A stretch of 64,000 nucleotides of DNA from Thermomucor indicae-seudaticae. Taxonomy: Eukaryota > Mucoromycota > Mucoromycetes > Mucorales > Lichtheimiaceae. Below the pieces are notes generated by a model that had not been told where the DNA came from, made no database searches, and worked only from the letters and a program-made list of their open reading frames with translations. Each line of letters starts with the position of its first letter. Positions within the stretch are counted from its first letter, which is position 1. Below, one piece after another: positions 20,736 to 32,687 of this stretch. Location of the stretch: NCBI GenBank assembly GCA_000787465.1, contig JSYX01000054.1:1-64000 (forward strand). The letters are read 5' to 3'. The translations under genes were made by a program, and so were the position numbers.

Positions 20736-22717
20736 TTATCGAGAATTCTTTTGAGCATTATCCATGGCCATCGTGAGCCCGGTGAGCATTTTAAGGATAA
20801 GATCGAGGTTGTGATAGCGAGCGTCAGAATGTCTTATCAGATCTATTTACTATCAAGATGAGGAACGATCCAAGGAGGAAGCAAGGGCAATATATACCTT
20901 TGATTAAAAGACAATATCGAGGTGCACGCTGAAATGGAGCAATGAAATAATCAGCTATACCCATACGGTTGCGTGCCAAAGACTCCTAAGCAGGCAGACA
21001 GAATGAGCTACACCATACATGTACCGTATTTCAGAAGCCAAACCTGTTCAATTTTCAGGAACAAGACATTGTTGCATGCACGTCTTATAACTTTGCTATT
21101 GGATGCATAATGCACAGCATACTTGACAAACACCACCAGACCTTGTTCCAGATCCTGAAACATTTGCCCAATATGTACCGGTTGGCAATCATGCCAAAAA
21201 TGGGTCGTGTAAGGTTCAAGAAAGTCGACCATTTTCTGAGATAATGCGATCATTTCGGGCAAGTGTCGAAATAGAATGGGGATGTCACTTGACTTTATAA
21301 GCGGATGTGTCGTTCGAGCCGCGGCTACCATTGGCTGCATGTAACGCTACAAGAGCCAGCATCAATGTGGGGCTCATTCTAAAAAGAAAACACTGGAAGC
21401 TTTACCGTTTGAATCAGCGTCAATAAGCCAAGATAAGAAAGCTCGGTTGTGTAAAGCTCATTCATGATGAATTTGCAAATAGCAGCGTCTTTTGGTGTTG
21501 GCTTTACGAAGAGATATATTTATAAGCTCATGAATGGATCGAAAAGAAGAACATCTTACCGTCCGCGGCTTGTCTTCCTTCACGGATCCTTGCTGCTGCA
21601 GTTGTGATACTGTATTGCGCCAGACAGCAACTGCTTTCATTTCCTTTTTATGCTGCAGTAGGTCTAGCTTGGCAACCGTAAACACAGTGCGAGCTCGAGT
21701 AGGTGGGCGTTTTGGCGCAAGATCGCTCGACATACTTGGCTGCGGTGGAAACGTCATGTTGGAGGACAAGGCGCCGGTTAACTCTTCCGAGCTATTGTCT
21801 CTTCTCGAACTGGGATAGAATCCGATGCTTCTCCGTAACTGAGAGATTTTGTCGCTGCTCTGCTGCTGTGATTGACGCGCCTGATCCGTATCTTCTGCAA
21901 TTTGGCTTGACGTGTTAATCGAAGCAGAAGAGCAGCAACTACTAGTCGCCGCACAACTTTCATCATCATCTTCTTCTTCTTCATCCCAGCTAGTTGCTAC
22001 TAGGGATGAACCAGTGTTTATGCACATAGAAGTGCTGCTACCAGACACTGGTCGGGACATGACGCGACAATCCTCTTTGTCATCGCTACGAGCAGCAATA
22101 TCAGCTAGCCCGGTGAAATGAGATACAGGGCGAGACCGGCCCAGAAGGAATCGTGGATACAGAGATGGTCTGCAGCTGAAGCTATTGCGTTTCTTTGTGG
22201 GCATGTCGCTCAGCCTGCGGCTTTCTAGTGGCAATCGATTATTGCTCGCTCTACGAGCATTTAGGCATGCAGCTGACCCTGTATCGTGCGCATAAGGTTT
22301 GCTGTCACTGGTACTGGCATGTTTTTTCGCTGACAGATCGAGTCGTCGTGATGGTATATCAAAGACGATCTTCTCCTTTGTTTGGCATGGCTGGGCTGCT
22401 GCTGCTGCTGGTGGTGGTGGTGCTGCTGGGCGTGCTTTGCGTCGTGAAACGGATGACATCAAGGACTGAAATCGACTGCTGATACTCGGGGTCGGTGAGG
22501 GTTTATTACATTCATCATCCAGCACTATTACTTTGGCAGCCGAGTTCCGTCGCAGAGGCTTGTCGTTCCTCCAAGAGGTTGATGGCGGAGATGCAAGTCT
22601 TTTCAAAAAAGATTGACGACGTGGTTCTGCCTTTGCAGTTACAGCAGCAGCTTTTGGTATGAATGTCTGTTGAGGAATGTCATTCTTCGACATGACAGCT
22701 GAAATATTAGTATTCAT
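20736..22717 (-). CDS. Rho guanine-nucleotide exchange factor with DH domain, no PH domain (about 583 aa)
   Basis: Five exons: 21560-22717, 21406-21501, 21044-21346, 20898-20985 and 20736-20842. Exon 1 encodes a long disordered Ser/Arg-rich N-terminus with poly-Pro/Ala. The DH domain starts in exon 2 (KFIMNELYTTELSYL, conserved region 1). It continues through YMQPMV and HIGQMFQDLEQGLVVFVKYAVHY, and contains the diagnostic third region ADYFIAPFQRAPRYCLLIK in exon 4. It closes with LDLILKMLTGL and stops 13 codons later. A PH domain normally follows a DH domain; here the frame ends and the next 1.2 kb shows none. It probably activates a Rho or Cdc42 GTPase in polarity or wall signalling. The start used is the first ATG in the open frame. 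Confidence 0.82.
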
Positions 22718-23677
22718 AAATAAAGAAACGGAAGAGGATAAAGGGAAAGGGCAAAGGAGTGCAGTCGATTTTATCAAACAACGCTCGTGGTGGTACAGTC
22801 ATTTCGCGGAAGCTGCAAGTTTTTCTTTAGGCGCGTTTCCATTTTGTGGTAAGCCCGTTCGGCATGCACCTTGGAATATTTCAGATCAACGTGTGTCACC
22901 GTAGCACTTTCATAAACCGTTTTGGGCAGTCCGAGACACGAAATGACCGGGTTAACGGACCGAAACCTTGTTACAACCACAACGCCAAGATGGCGTCTAG
23001 GCTACAGTCATTGGTCTTTGAATGATAGTGCCAAGGGGTCGTCTTACGAATAGGAGAGGGTGATTGAATGGTACAGCATCGCGCGTAAGCTCGGGCAAAA
23101 TAAACGATTTTAAGCAAACTTTTACACGCACTGACAACGACGGACAGTTCAGTGTAATATCGATACTCGTGCACATGTTCCAAAGACTCGGCTGGCAGAA
23201 AACATCTTGCTCAAATTGCTTGAGCTAGAGCTCCAGACAAAGACATGATAAATTTATATGAGCAACTAATTAGCGCGCAACACTCGCCTTATGAGCTTTA
23301 GGAGCTATTTAGACTATCACTGGGTACTTTTTAATTGGGATAGACAAAGCTGTTTGAATCCGTTATAAAGAACTTGGATTTGCTGCGTTTCTGGTTCTCT
23401 GTTCATCGCGTTGCTGCTGGTCTCCGTGCTATTGTTGATCTCGCGTCCTGTTCGTCATTAATGTGATATGAGAGTGCAATCGCTACCAATTATTCAGAAC
23501 TAGTTAGTAGCCAAAGCCCAGTAAGCTTGCACGATTCCAAAGTCGACCAGTTATTGGTGTTCTTTATAGATATATAGAATGCTCAAGGGCGAGCAGGAGA
23601 TGTGGTCATTACGGATCTAGTATAACAGTAGTTAATAGGTCTATGTAGATTATGTACAGAAGTGGTACAATGGGTAT
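22718..23677. other. Intergenic region with an unrecognised open segment
   Basis: On the minus strand two reading frames (about 22971-23183 and 22774-22980) have protein-like composition, the second with a charged helix HVDLKYSKVHAERAYHKME. They could be exons of a small gene ending only 57 bases before the RhoGEF start. I could not join them convincingly or recognise a family. The rest (23200-23677) shows nothing supportable. Confidence 0.25.
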
Positions 23678-24652
23678 TCATAGCGAGGAAAGCCCTATCT
23701 CGGAACCCTTTTCGAGATCATCGTCGTTATTATTGGCAGAGGTACCCAGACGCCTTCGTGCCCATCGTTTCATTCGTTTGCCGTAGACGACAGGAAACAA
23801 GGATATGAACGAGACGAGGAGCAATTTGAGTAATAAGGGCACTGAGAGTATATCAGATGTGGAACTGAGCTCGCCCAAGACCGCTCCTGCCTGAGCACAA
23901 ATAAAGTTGTAAGGCATCGAACCCAGAAATGTTGACCAAAAGAAAGGGGACACCGGAATACCAAGGAATGGCGAGACCATATTAATGAACCTTTTTATTT
24001 CTTCACATTTAGCGGCTCTCCAATCATCAATGGAACGGAGAACTTACCAGTAAGGTGAAAAGGGAAAAAGTCGTGCAAACAATAGCCACCAAAACAATCC
24101 AGACTTGCTGCTGCTGCTGCCATTGATTTGGCGAGTCATGGAAGCCGCACGTCGTGAGACCCAATCAAGCTGCAAGAATGGCTCGGCAACAAGTAATGAA
24201 AGACCGTAAGCCAGTGTTGCTCCTGCGGCCGTCAGCAGACTGGTCAAAATGGTACCAGTCGCAATGCCGTATAAATGGCCCGCTAGTAGGTTGAAGAGCA
24301 CGGATCCTGGGATTGAAAACGCTTGTTGCCACAGGTACAGGACTGCAAATACACCCGCAACTGCCAACGTATCGCTCCATGCTGCGTTCGAAAGGGTTGC
24401 CAGGTGGTCGGCAATCGATTGGATATCTTCAAGGGTATGAGGAAGTTCGATACCAAGCACTTGGCGGGCAAGTGACAGCGATAGCATCAACGAACCGAGT
24501 CCGATAGCGATAAACACCACGATTCGCAACACCAGTTGTTTTGCAAATGCCTGCCTCTCTTTCTCGCCATCATTAATATCTGTAGTTCCGTCCGATGTCG
24601 GTTTGCTGGGATAATTATCATCTGAATAACTAGGAGCATAATCTGTTGTCAT
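23678..24652 (-). CDS. VTT-domain (SNARE-associated Golgi / TMEM41-like) membrane protein (305 aa)
   Basis: Exons 24048-24652 and 23678-23990, with a 57-nt intron. The junction completes the family motif FPFSPYW-FINMVSPFLGIPVSPFFWSTFLG, corresponding to the proline-rich re-entrant loop and following helix of the VTT/DedA fold. Upstream are VFAVLYLWQQAFSIPGS and LFNLLAGHLYGIATGTILTSL, typical of TMEM41/VMP1/DedA proteins, which scramble phospholipids in ER or Golgi membranes. About six hydrophobic segments are visible, and both termini are hydrophilic (an acidic tail with DDDLEKGSE). An in-frame non-ATG extension upstream was ignored; the start is the first ATG (24652). Which TMEM41 subgroup it belongs to cannot be told. 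Confidence 0.82.
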
Positions 24653-24852
24653 TTGGCTGTTTATATTACGAGATGGAAAATAAAATAAAAGAAAGCGGGA
24701 AAAGAGCAAATTCGGTACACTGGGGGGGATTACCCATGGATCTCATGTTGTAAAAAAAATTTTACCGATCCAATCAATAACCGATGATGCCGACCGGGCC
24801 GATATCCCGTCCATGCCTGTGCAACATGATGCGGATATATAGAGATGTATAA

Positions 24853-25823
24853 TTAGGGAATGAAGGGCATCCACGTTGGTGTTCTGGACCGATAGGCTTT
24901 CCATTCGTCGCCAAAAAATCGCAGCAAGGTATATTCTTCATAAGCAATGCGTTCAGAAAAGAAGCGATGGAGCCAGTAGATGAACAGAAGCAGACAAACA
25001 GGATTTAGTAGCAAGAACTGCACTCCAATGGCCCACCAATAGAAGCCGAAATAGGACGGATGACGGATGATACTGCCAAAAAATCAGCTGTTATTTAGCC
25101 CCTATATACCACGGGTTTTCTTTCTGATTACCTATATATCCCATGTGTTACCAGGACATGATCCTCTTCCTTGACATCCACAATATGGTGGGAGAAATTG
25201 TGTCGTGCTGAAAACATGGCAGTTGTTCTACATGCTTGACCGATGATAACCAGCATCAAGCCTGACTCCAGCGAAAACGTTTATATTCCCCGCTTCTTTT
25301 CATCCGCAACAACGACATACCAATGCAATTAAGGAATCCAAAACTCTTCCAGGACGGGAAAAAGTAATACTCCAAGACAAATTCGAGAAAGGCCGCAGCA
25401 TGGGCTGCATGGTAATGCAGACTATGATTGATCAGAAATGCTGTTAAAGCGCACTCAGTAAAACAAGAAAAGGTGGGGCGGACACGTCTCGAACTTACAG
25501 TCTAGTGATAATTTATGCGGGTTAAAGAGTGCGGTGGCTAAGTATTCTAAAAAGTGAAAGAGTGCGAGCGCAGCCAGGAAATAGCCAAACTGAGGCGTCG
25601 AGCCAGAAAGCAGGGCGAACATGAGACCACCACCACCGACGATACCCAGTAGAAACCCATAGGTGGCTATATTCTGCGGCGAGTTGGTGCCATCAAACAG
25701 TCTTGCATTCCGTCGTAGCTCGCGTTGCTCATTTCGCAACCGTTCGAATTCACGTGCACCACTTGAAGAAGGCCGAACTGTTGAATCATTACTATCCAAC
25801 ACCGCCGAAAGATGAGATGCCAT
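24853..25823 (-). CDS. STE14: Protein-S-isoprenylcysteine O-methyltransferase (264 aa)
   Basis: Exons 25499-25823, 25321-25440, 25132-25261 and 24853-25072. The enzyme methylates the C-terminal prenylcysteine of CaaX proteins (Ras, Rho, mating factors) in the ER. The sequence shows the ICMT order: hydrophobic helices (LFHFLEYLATALFNP), FLINHSLHYHAAHAAAFLEF, FGFLNCIG, GQACRTTAMFSARHNFSHHI, then HGIYSIIRHPSYFGFYWWAIG with the conserved RHPSY cofactor motif. The tail is RFFGDEWKAYRSRTPTWMPFIP, as in yeast Ste14 and human ICMT, and the length is within family range. It shares a 94-base divergent promoter with the IST1 gene. Confidence 0.93.
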
Positions 25824-25917
25824 TTCTCAAAAGGGGGAGAGAGAGAGTGCGGAGAATCTCTGCCGTCCTTGAAACCAAAAATTCCCTTCTGCTATTCCCG
25901 TTTGCTGGAAGTTCGTC
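25824..25917. promoter_or_regulatory. Shared divergent promoter of STE14 and IST1
   Basis: Only 94 bases separate the two start codons, so both genes must be driven from this stretch. It includes a purine-rich (GGGGGAGAGAGAGAG) tract and no clear TATA box. Confidence 0.6.
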
Positions 25918-26989
25918 ATGTTTAACCCGAATCGCTTAAAGGTCCAGCTGAAGCTGGCCATTAACCGTCTAAAGATGTTGCAAGCCAAAAAGAGCTCATT
26001 GAGCCAGCATCAACGTCGCGAAATCGCAACACTGTTAGATAAAGGCAAAGAAGAAAGCGCACGTATTCGCGTGGAACATATTATTCGACAAGATCTCGTC
26101 ATGGAGGCCCTGGAGATGCTTGAGCTTTACTGCGACTTGCTACTTGCCCGGTTCGGTCTAATAGAACAATACAAGTAAGAAAGAAGTCTCGTCAGCATAA
26201 ATATGATTAGCTGAAAAAAGCGCAGAACGTGTGATCCCGGTATTGCCGAAGCTGTTTGTACACTGATATGGGCATCACCGAGGGCAGACGAAGTCAAGGA
26301 ATTAGCTGCTGTGAGCATCCCCAAAATTGGTAAGAAGAACTGTGCTGATAATAAATCCCCTAGATACGAGATCAGTTTGCGGCGAAATATGGCAAAGAGT
26401 TTGTGATGAACGCACTTGAAAACACAGATAGCATGGTGAACGAGAGGGTAATAACTAATTATTAGGGAGATCAGTCATGGATATTATAATGATGGTATAT
26501 ATATAAAGGTGATTACAAAGTTACAAGCGAATGCGCCTGATCCATATCTTGTCGAACGTTATCTGGAAGAAATTGCAAAGACTTACAATGTCTTGTGGGT
26601 GTCGAGTACTGGTGGTGAAGACGACGATGATGATGATGATGGCGGGCTGGCTGAAGTAAGGGAACCTTGTGGTAAAAAGCCAAGCAAGAAAGGTAACTGA
26701 TGACCAATAGACTGTTAAGCCAGCCATGGAACCGCCTCTTCTAGCGGATCCCAATTTATCCGTATGTGAAATTATATATATGATGGTGGCGCCAAAACTT
26801 AGATGTCCTTTTCTATAGGATACGTCGCCTGTTCAAGCGAAGCCACCCTCTCCAAGTCTTGATTTACCTGATATACCCTCCAATTTACCACCTATCAAAA
26901 CCAAGCCGGCGTCAACTAACAACAGTCCCTCAAAGGATAGCGATTTTGATGCATTAGCCAGGCGGCTCGAGGCCTTAAAGAGAAAATGA
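25918..26989 (+). CDS. IST1: IST1-like ESCRT-III-associated protein (264 aa)
   Basis: Six exons: 25918-26174, 26226-26310, 26364-26447, 26509-26655, 26711-26761 and 26819-26989. Exon 1 gives NRLKVQLKLAINRLKMLQAKK and EHIIRQDLVMEALEMLELYCDLLLARF, the core of the IST1 helical fold. CDPGIAEAVCTLIWASPR, then IRDQFAAKYGKEF, then LVERYLEEIAKTYNV follow in the order and spacing of human IST1. The donor GTGAGC at 26311 was preferred over a nearby GTAAGA because it restores exact spacing to the family and gives a 53-nt intron. The C-terminal third is acidic then Pro-rich and ends with DFDALARRLEALKRK, a MIM1-type motif that would bind the MIT domain of Vps4. The protein acts in endosomal sorting. Confidence 0.92.
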
Positions 26990-27135
26990 TATACCTCTCT
27001 ATGCTCCAATATGATCTCAAACACTTGTGTGCAAAGTGAATGAAATAGCGTATATATTATTGTCTTTTACGAAGACAGAGATCATAGCATATACTAAAAG
27101 GGGTGTTCCCCGGGGTTCATTTTAATGAAATAGCA

Positions 27136-27952
27136 TTATCTGGGGACGCCTGTATCCTGGGGATAGGAGAGACGAGGGAAGGACGTCGAGGGTGGGTAAG
27201 CTGCACTGGCCAATCCACCGTATGCCTGTTGCATATATATACATGGTGAATTCTTTATGCAAAATGCGGCATATGGTTTTCGCTTACCCTTGTATTATCC
27301 GTAGTAGTTGATGAGGATGATGATGAAGACGAGGACTGCGTAGATGTCTTAATTTATTTCCATGACAGCAAAGTTTCTTTTTTTTCCTTACCGTTTTGTT
27401 GTTGCTACTGCTACTTTCAGCCTGCGGCTCTTCAGGTGCATTCAAACAAGACTGAATCAAATTTTTACCTTCTGGCTTGGTAACGAGCGGTTGCAACTTT
27501 GGAGTTGTAAAGGTGTACACAAGACCGGTTTCTGAAACAACAAGCAACAAGACTTGGGTTCCTGTCAATGTGCTCAGTTCATACGCCTATAATAATCCAT
27601 CTTTTTCTTTTTAATAATCGTCATTTTGTCGTCGTTTTGAGAAAAAGACCTTTTTCATAATGCCGGCTTTTCTTTTTGAAAAAGTGATATGCCTTCGGGA
27701 TTTGTCTTCGATATATTCAATCTTGATCTTACGTCTGCCACTTTTTTTACTGCTCTCCGGTTTACTGTTACCGTCGTCGTCGTCGTCCTCCCCTTCTAAA
27801 CCATTCTGTTGGTTGATTTGGAGAGAAGAAGATCGTTGTTGCTGTTGTTGTTGAGAAGCAGCAATGGCTGCTGCAACTTGTTGTTGTTGCGTAAGCAAAT
27901 ATGCCTGTTGTTGCTGCTGCGGCTGCTGATGATAGTAGATGGAAGGCTGCAT
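27136..27952 (-). CDS. MCM1: MADS-box transcription factor, MCM1/SRF type (215 aa)
   Basis: Exons 27650-27952, 27392-27586, 27288-27347 and 27136-27225. The N-terminus is Gln-rich (several poly-Q runs) with an acidic patch. The MADS domain begins GRRKIKIEYIEDKSRRHITF, continues SKRKAGIMKK and is completed by exon 2 (AYELSTLTGTQVLLLVVSE, then TGLVYTFTTPKLQPLV). The SAM-type extension GKNLIQSCLNAP follows. This matches yeast Mcm1 and vertebrate SRF (type I). Intron 1 uses the weak donor GTCTTT, but the family sequence is unbroken across it. The last exons encode Ser/Thr-rich and Tyr/Pro-rich tails. It probably controls cell-cycle, mating or wall genes with partner factors; its upstream neighbour is Skn7. 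Confidence 0.9.
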
Positions 27953-28139
27953 TTGAAGAACAGAAAAAAAGAAAAAAGGTGGTCGGTGCGTATATATAAA
28001 AAAGGTTTGATTTGATAAGGAGTAGGAAAAGGAAGGAAAGAAAGAAAGAAAAAGAGAGTTTAAAAAAGGGAAACCATGGGAAAGGCGCCCCATCTCTGTT
28101 GTACCTGGAACGTTTGTTTTGGTCACAAGTAACACAGTT

Positions 28140-29820
28140 TTAATGCCAAGAATCTTTGAACTTTTTAGCGGGTGGATGCCCAGGGATCATATAACTACTA
28201 CTACTGATAGGCATATTTACATGAGTCGTATTTTCTGGAAGGGGGCACATCGTTGTTTGCTGTGGCACAGGTTCCGGGAAATAAGTTTCCGCTTCTTGTT
28301 CTTCTTGATCAGTTACAGGCAAGGGCAAATCAGGCAATTCACAAATCCGCGGGCTGCTGCTGCTTGGTCGTTGCTGGATGCGTCTGAGATGTGCACAGTA
28401 TCTTTCCAACAACTTGCATAGCATACGCTGATCTAATGGTTTGGGAAGCACATCCGTCATGCCACTCATGATGTACTCCCGCACGTCACGATCTGTCGTG
28501 TTTGCTGTCATGGAAATGATAGGCGTCCATGTGTCATACTGCCGGATATTCCGCGTTGCCGAGATACCATCCAAATTCGGCATCATGATATCCTATTATA
28601 CCCATTCAATAAGCTTTTCTTTTTTGCTGTAGAACGTATAATTCAAACCATCAAGACAATATCGTAGCGAGCTGTCCCAAGTTTTTCAATCGCTTGCAAG
28701 CCATCCACCGCCACGTCGATTGTACAACCGGCAAGTTGTAAGAGTCTTGTTGAAAGTCGGCGAAATATAGAGTCGTCGTCCACAAGCAGCACGCGCGGTG
28801 GCACAGACCAGCCAGGTAACAGCGATCGAGCACGTTTTCGCGGTCTCGGTGTCATGGTCTGTGTGTCGATAACCACAACACGGTCATTGGTCGATGATGG
28901 ACTGGAACTTGCAGCAGATACGGAGCCCTGCAGGTAATTTGCGATTTGATCCAGATGACGCTCGGATTCCTGTGCGATATGTCCATAGGTGTCGAGCATA
29001 GCATTATTGTCGTGTGAACAGCCATTTGACGGAGTTTCGTCAATGCGAGCTTTTCCATAATTTATTTGCTGAGCGATCTGCTGCACAAGCTGATCTTGGG
29101 CAACCATGGTCTGCTTTATGCCTTGCACGCTATGGATCACCTGGTCATAGGTTTGTTGCAACTTTTGTAACTTCGTATTCATCACTGTCTGCTTTTCCTG
29201 TAGCTCCTGAACCTGTGCTTGCAGCTGCAAAGTCAGATTCCTGATTTGTTGCTCCCACCCAGCTTTTTGTTTCTTGTGATGCACTCTGACGTTATCTTGT
29301 TTACGCTCTTCTCGCGGTTGATTCCGCGGTGTTGCCTTTCTCTGGGAAATAATACATCATTTATCATTCTATCTCTCTATTTTTTTGCGTCATACTTACT
29401 TTGATGCCCTCCAATAAATCCTTTCGCTTGTATTGAAAGTGGGAATGCTGAAACTCCCAAGCCTGATCGCCATAAGGTCCAACTCCTCCCTCTGGTTTTC
29501 GGATCTTGTGAAAGTCGTACTTGTTCAGTTGCCGAACAAAACTGGCGAAATTCGAATGCTTAAAGTGTTTGGGCAGAATAAGACGAGCAAATTCACTCGG
29601 ATCCTTGACAACAAATGTCTTTCCCGTCGCTCCCCACGTTAAAATATCAGGATGCACGTCTTGCTCAAGCATACTTTAAGGGGAGAGATCAACGCAAAGC
29701 TCCTTTCCCTGTCGTACCCAACACTCACCAAAATAGCTTTTTCACAAATTCTGGTATGCTACCTGACTTGTCATTGTTACATTCTGTGTTGGATGCTGCA
29801 GTCGGAGGTTGATCAAGCAT
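28140..29820 (-). CDS. SKN7: SKN7/Prr1-type HSF-domain response regulator (503 aa)
   Basis: Exons 29729-29820, 29400-29673, 28649-29341 and 28140-28592. Residues ~20-120 form an HSF-type DNA-binding domain ([56 protein letters not shown]). A coiled coil follows ([16 protein letters not shown]). A receiver domain comes next: [15 protein letters not shown] supplies the acidic pocket, [14 protein letters not shown] the phospho-acceptor Asp exactly at the start of exon 4, ISMTAN the switch Thr and LPKPL the conserved Lys. This is the terminal output of the fungal two-component phosphorelay and responds to oxidative and wall stress. The C-terminal tail is Ser/Pro-rich. Confidence 0.93.
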
Positions 29821-30024
29821 GACTAGAGCTACAGATAAGAGAAAGAAGAAAAAGGAAGAGTTACAAGCTTAGGCTCTTTTTAAGTTGCAGAATGATAAAC
29901 TTTAAAATGTTGAATTTCGGAGCATGAGCTTGGCAGACCCCCATTTTGGGTAATTGACTACCACTGGAGACAACCGTCAGTGACAATAACACCAGTTAAA
30001 GTGTCGGACCGATACCGAAAGGAT

Positions 30025-31307
30025 TTATTGAAAAGCAACATCCCACTTTGTAGCAACCACGGTTGTGCTGCCACTCGCGAATCCGGTTCCTTCTGAGCTC
30101 ATGTCTACAATATCTTTAGATTTCGTCTTGGTCTCACAGACATAGCACCGCTTCGATTTCTTGACAAACATATCGACGCATGTATTGCAGATCACATGGC
30201 CACAATTTCGCATCACTAAGCCCAGCACCCGTTAAAAGTCATAATAATATATGAGCGTGCCAATAAGTACTTACGAGACATCTTTACAGCGTTAGACAAA
30301 GTCTTGAGGCATGCAGGACACTGATACTTGGAGTCCTTGCCTTCTTCCTTTTGAAATTTGACTTCAATCAACTTTCTGATACTGCAGTTTAACAGTTCGA
30401 ATTTAGTCCACTCTTATCACCCGGACGCAAGATTTGTATACCTCACAGGATGTGGCGTCTTTGTTGCTGTACACATGGTCTGTGTCTGGATAGGTTTAAT
30501 TTCATCTTTGTATTGCTTTTCAGCTTCCGGTGTTAATGACGGCTAAAATGTCTGTCAGTAACCGTTTTCTTCTTTATATGACAGTAACATACCAGCCAAA
30601 AGCTTGCTAATTTGGATTTCCCGGCCTCTGCTTTTTCTTCTGCTAATCTCTGGGATATCTTGACCAGCTCACTTTCTGTAGCGTTCTTTACGCTGTCTTC
30701 TGTCAACTCAAACTTCCTCTTTGTACCCGGTGTCGATTCGCCTATGAAAGTTGTATACCTATTATCTGAATGCAAACAGGAACCTGCCGAATCCATCCTT
30801 ACTCTTGACCGACATAGCCGTTCCCGAGGACGGTGATTTGCTGTTGTTCTTCTGCTCGTTATCGTTGTTTACCTGCGGTTTGCTGTTATGTCCTAGCATA
30901 CTATTCTGTGTCTTTTCAAATTCGTCAAGCAATGCCTGCCGTGCCTCCTCCTCTTCTTGAAGCTTTTTTTCATGTAGCGCTTGCAGCTTTGCTTCCAGTA
31001 GCCGTTGTTCCCGTTGTATGTTTTGCTTTTGCGTCAAGATGGACTCGTACATGCACTCGCGGCATGCTAAATGACCTTCCTGACATGCTACCGGATCGCG
31101 TGCTGTTTGAAGACACAGGAAACAAGCATTGTATTCCCGGAATGAATCACGGCCAAGACGTTGCTAGTAATGCATGAGGGAAAGAAAGAGATCGATCAAC
31201 CGGCGCAAGCTCTGACGGTCTACCTTTTTTGTGCCATAATCCAAAGACTTGGCTTCATGATATGTAAAAACGCTCGACGCAGTGTTGTTCTTGGAATGAC
31301 GTGGCAT
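30025..31307 (-). CDS. NOSIP-like RING/U-box E3 ligase (330 aa)
   Basis: Six exons: 31224-31307, 30803-31163, 30593-30741, 30442-30542, 30275-30381 and 30025-30215. The N-terminus MPRHSKNNTA...SVFTYHEAK and the first half-RING (NACFLCLQTARDPVACQEGHLACREC) match NOSIP and its fungal relatives. A glutamine/glutamate-rich coiled coil follows (LLEAKLQALHEKKLQEEEEARQ), then FWLPSLTPEA, then a second zinc-binding region (CPACLKTL ... LMRNCGHVICNTC ... CYVC). NOSIP-type proteins are nuclear E3 ligases found with the spliceosome in several eukaryotes, which suits an intron-rich genome (inference). Exon 2 ends at GTAAGG inside VKS rather than at an earlier weak GTCAAG, which would break frame. Confidence 0.88.
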
Positions 31308-31624
31308 AAGATCTGGTATACTTTAAAGAGCACAGCACCGTGAAGTGGAAAAAGAGGAAAACTAAAGGCGGCCTTTGAAACTCGCTGATCACGGCCTGGT
31401 AAAGGCATTTCCTCAGAGTTTAATGTCTGCATGATTTACCCAAGCGACCGTTCAATACACGAACAGACAATAGAGAAAGTTTTGGCTTATGAAGCACAAC
31501 GTGTTGTATAGATTGGATAAGCCTTTCCTAAACCCACACTGAGAAGAACAAGTGCAGAGTCAAACAAGTCCCGAAAAAAGGCAGAAAATTTCTTTCAGAC
31601 AAAAATGCTTCTGTTGGCCCAACC

Positions 31625-32410
31625 ATGGTGCTCATTACGCAATGCATGCCACGGCTATTGACTTGCCGCCAGCCAGTAAGTCGTCTGGCGGTGGCACACT
31701 TTACGTCCAAGCCGGTGATCACAAAAGAAGCAGCTGGTCCGTTCACAAGTAACAACCACATCATTGCGCGACCCGTTCCTGGTGACATGAACAAGACACT
31801 GGTGTATATTGGTAAAGAAACCCCATTCGGTGGAAAGAGAGAGAGAGCACGACAAGCTGATCTTTTGTAGGACCATTTGCGGATACGATACAGCGATACA
31901 AGATGGTAGCCTCGTTGTTTGGTGTTTGCGGCCTATGTGCTGTGCCTGCATTATTGAGCACGGGTCAAGCACCCGTCATGAGCCTTTTATTGAGTAAGCC
32001 GTATATGAATTTTGTCCTTGGCAACGCCTGCTAATTGGTCTTTCCATTCAGCTGGAGTTTCTGCCGTATCGCCAGCATTCTTCATTCACTGGTACACAAA
32101 GCAAACCGTCACACGGTTGATAGTCTACAGCGATGTCAAGACAGTCGAAAGACAACGGCGACGTCCACGTGAAATAAGCAGTAATCAATGGGTCGGAATC
32201 GAAAGATGCTCTTTGTTGGGGCGATTACGAGAGGACACGGTATTGCTGTCGGAGATACAGGATGTGAGTCGACCATCGTCCAAGGCCATTACATGGCAAC
32301 ATGGAAAGCAAAAGTACACATTGGAAAAAGTGGTGATGGAGGCAGATCCATACCTGCAAGGTTTAATGGATCGCTGTCAGAAGAAGCAAAAGCAAGCGAA
32401 CGTGGCATGA
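31625..32410 (+). CDS. TMEM70-like mitochondrial assembly protein (222 aa)
   Basis: Exons 31625-31811, 31871-31993 and 32052-32410. The first ~45 residues are Arg/Ser/Thr-rich with few acidic residues, a likely mitochondrial presequence. The core reads YIGPFADTIQRYKMVASLFGVCGL, then a hairpin of two membrane segments (LCAVPALLS and GVSAVSPAFFIHWYTKQTVTRL). This matches TMEM70/TMEM186-type proteins, which help build ATP synthase and complex I in the inner membrane. The C-terminal 100 residues are matrix-like and hydrophilic. It is divergent from the NOSIP-like gene, with 317 bases between the starts. The family call rests on motif order, not on an alignment. Confidence 0.72.
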
Positions 32411-32687
32411 CATCATCATCATCTGCGCAGGGTAGAAAGCATGGACAGAAAGATACATTAATTAAAGACCAGGTCTGATTGGAGTTTCTCCACGCGACAT
32501 CCCGATCACTGGTTGCCTAGATTTATAACTGTAATCGTTATTTTCCCAATCCGATCATCCTGCTCCCCCCGCATTGGCTCCCCGTAATTAAAGCTAGCAT
32601 CTGTTGCTCAGATATCAAACCCCCATACGCGCCCACGTTTTTCTCCTCTGACTTTTTCCTGGTTTCTTTTTTCCCTCCCTATTCGCC

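Noticed and set aside
26330..26370. 41-nt intron option in IST1
   Set aside because: The GTGAGC donor at 26311 gives a normal 53-nt intron and exact spacing to human IST1.
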